Source: an uncultured Mucilaginibacter sp. (GTDB lineage Bacteria; Bacteroidota; Bacteroidia; Sphingobacteriales; Sphingobacteriaceae). From it: a stretch of DNA of 6,168 nt. The stretch lies in NCBI GenBank assembly GCA_903885865.1, contig CAISKH010000639.1:1-6168 (forward strand), read 5' to 3'. This document shows positions 4,577 to 6,168 of this stretch, in pieces. Below the pieces are notes generated by a model that had not been told where the DNA came from, made no database searches, and saw only the letters and a list, made by a program, of their open reading frames with translations. Positions within the stretch are counted from its first letter, which is position 1, and each line of letters begins with the position of its first letter. The position numbers were made by a program, and so were the translations under genes.

Positions 4577-6168
4577 TATTTTAATATTACAGAACCCAGG
4601 TAATCAGAAATAGTTTTCTCCACCTTTTTCATCCGCATATATTGGTTAAGCAGTATTTCCTGGTCGGCTTCGCTTGGCGCTTTTTGCAATTCATTGCGCA
4701 GGCTTTGCAGCATCTTTCCCACTTTCTGCTTTTTTAAGTGAAATATCGCGCCCAATATGGTCGCCTTCATGTTAACCTGTTCATCGGGTACCAATATTTT
4801 GTGCATCTCGTACCAGTTTTCACTTAACGTATATTTGGTGGCTATTAGTGTAACTACCAGGTCGACAATATCTTTATCAGGATAATGGATAAAATGCTGT
4901 TCCTCGGGCAATACGCCATTTTCCACTTCTTTACTATAAATTTCTATAAAGGCTTTGCTTGCAGGGTGTTCAAATTCCACGTCGTTTAACTCGGCAATCA
5001 TAAACGGCCCGATATAGGTATTGGCAATACCATCCCAATCTATCATTTTATTGCCGTACAATAACAGCAGGCGGACTATCTCTTTTTCCTGGGAAGCATT
5101 TTCTTTTATTTCCTCAACCGGCTCATCGGCCAATATATCTTCAGCCGGTGTTACCGCCCTGGTTGCCTGTTGTTGCGAATCTTTCCTGGCCTTGCCCAGT
5201 TTCATTTTGTTCAGCTCGGATAGCAGCGCGCGTTCATCAATTTGCAGCTGGTGGCTGCATTCCTTTATAAATACGGAGGCTTTTATAGAATCGGGTATTT
5301 TGGCGATGCTTTCAACGATCTCGCGTATCACTTCCGATTTCCTTATCGGGTCGTTTCCGGCTTCTTTAAGCAGGATGTCGGTTTTGTAAAGGATAAAATC
5401 CTTCTTATTTTCTTCAATATGCTTTTTGAAACCGTTAGTGCCCATTAACCGCACGTACGAATCCGGGTCATGCCCATCTGGGAAGAGCACCACTTTTACA
5501 TTAAGCCCTTCTTCCAATATCATATCCAGCCCTCGCAGGGATGCTTTTATACCCGCCGCGTCGCCGTCATATAATATGGTGATGTTTTTTGTAAAGCGCC
5601 CTATCAGCCTGATCTGTTCGGCAGTCAGCGATGTGCCCGATGAGGCCACCACATTCTCTATTCCTGCCTGGTGAACTGAAAGCACATCGGCATAACCTTC
5701 CACCAAATAACAGTTATCTTCTTCACGGATAGCTTTCTTGGCGAAGTATAAGCCGTACAGTACATTGGATTTATGGTATATCTCCGACTCGGGCGAGTTA
5801 ACGTATTTAGGTACGTTTTTATCACTCTTAAGCGTCCGTCCGCCAAAAGCTATCACGCGCCCGGTGAAGCTATGAATAGGGAATATAACCCGGCCCCGGT
5901 AGCGGTCGTAGAGCGAACCATTATCCCGCTTAACAGATAACCCGCTGTCTGTTAAAAATTCGGGCTGATACCCTTCCTTTATTGCCTGCCCGGTAAACGC
6001 TTCCCATTGATCAGGCGAGTAGCCCAGCTCGAATTTATTAATGGTATCTGTAGTAAAACCCCGTTCTTTAAAATAGCTCAGGCCGATGGCTTTGCCCTCA
6101 TCGGTTTCCAGTAAACTCTCGTGGAAAAATTTAGCGGCGAAGGCCGATACGATCATCAGGCTTTCCCG
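4576..6168 (-). CDS. dnaG: DNA primase DnaG, 5' end beyond window
   Basis: Makes the RNA primers for replication at the fork, in complex with the DnaB helicase. The frame is open to the right edge: RESL precedes the first visible Met, so the ATG at 6156 is internal and the N-terminal zinc-binding domain lies outside. Counting from that Met, the RNA polymerase domain includes FKERGF..DTINKFELGYSPDQW and the basic segment DRYRGRVIFPIHSFTGRVIAFGGR (84-107). The Toprim domain follows, with CYLVEGYADVLSVHQAGI (catalytic Glu153), ASSGTSLT, and ILYDGDAAGIKA (Asp197, Asp199), then FPDGHDPDSYV. The region after about 330 is divergent and charged, as expected of a linker plus C-terminal helicase-binding domain, ending MKKVEKTISDYLGSVILK. 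It heads an operon with yraN and the cyclotransferase. It is not followed by rpoD as in E. coli; what precedes it is outside the window. Confidence 0.96.
   Translation of the reverse strand, partial: RESLMIVSAFAAKFFHESLLETDEGKAIGLSYFKERGFTTDTINKFELGYSPDQWEAFTGQAIKEGYQPEFLTDSGLSVKRDNGSLYDRYRGRVIFPIHSFTGRVIAFGGRTLKSDKNVPKYVNSPESEIYHKSNVLYGLYFAKKAIREEDNCYLVEGYADVLSVHQAGIENVVASSGTSLTAEQIRLIGRFTKNITILYDGDAAGIKASLRGLDMILEEGLNVKVVLFPDGHDPDSYVRLMGTNGFKKHIEENKKDFILYKTDILLKEAGNDPIRKSEVIREIVESIAKIPDSIKASVFIKECSHQLQIDERALLSELNKMKLGKARKDSQQQATRAVTPAEDILADEPVEEIKENASQEKEIVRLLLLYGNKMIDWDGIANTYIGPFMIAELNDVEFEHPASKAFIEIYSKEVENGVLPEEQHFIHYPDKDIVDLVVTLIATKYTLSENWYEMHKILVPDEQVNMKATILGAIFHLKKQKVGKMLQSLRNELQKAPSEADQEILLNQYMRMKKVEKTISDYLGSVILK

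Noticed and set aside
5021..5674. Plus-strand open frames opposite dnaG
   Set aside because: They lie antisense to strongly conserved Toprim and linker coding sequence, give low-complexity Ser-rich or unrecognisable peptides, and have no promoter box or leader of their own.
6154..6156. ATG at 6156 as the true start of dnaG
   Set aside because: The frame stays open to the window edge with family-like residues (RESL) and a primase needs its N-terminal zinc domain; the start is outside the window.

Overview
The window looks like a piece of chromosome from a Bacteroidota bacterium, most likely the Sphingobacteriaceae (Mucilaginibacter/Pedobacter type). The signs are promoter boxes of the TAnnTTTG type upstream of three genes, start codons with A/T-rich leaders and no Shine-Dalgarno sequence, a lipoprotein-type glutaminyl cyclase with an N-terminal Ig-like region, and moderate GC content. 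The genus is inferred from gene style, not demonstrated. There is no phage, insertion sequence, CRISPR array or RNA gene. The content is mostly housekeeping.

Layout: positions 1-593 (minus) hold the 5' part of prfB (release factor 2), which runs off the left edge. It carries an in-frame TGA at codon 21 and all parts of the classic autoregulatory +1 frameshift site. Positions 594-725 hold a long perfect palindrome (619-659) and a strong hairpin-plus-T-tract terminator (about 657-702) for the next gene. Positions 726-1160 (minus) hold a small uncharacterised protein. The 250-bp divergent gap 1161-1414 holds one candidate promoter for each flanking gene and several A/T-rich dyads. Positions 1415-3067 (plus) hold a complete pgi (glucose-6-phosphate isomerase) with all catalytic residues. 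Positions 3057-3149 hold a compact G/C-rich inverted-repeat element between two convergent genes; both genes end inside it.

Positions 3135-6168 (minus) form a tight operon read right to left: dnaG (primase; 5' end outside the window), yraN (UPF0102 nuclease-fold protein) and a lipoprotein glutaminyl-peptide cyclotransferase. dnaG and yraN overlap by 1 nt (TAATG) and yraN and the cyclotransferase by 4 nt (ATGA), so translational coupling is likely. A replication primase, a nuclease-fold protein and an envelope cyclase share no evident pathway.

I did not find a new multi-gene system. The observations most worth following are the prfB frameshift site, whose strong internal Shine-Dalgarno sequence sits in a genome that otherwise seems not to use such sequences for initiation; the repeat element that supplies the stop codons of two convergent genes; and the 41-bp perfect palindrome overlapping the likely prfB promoter.
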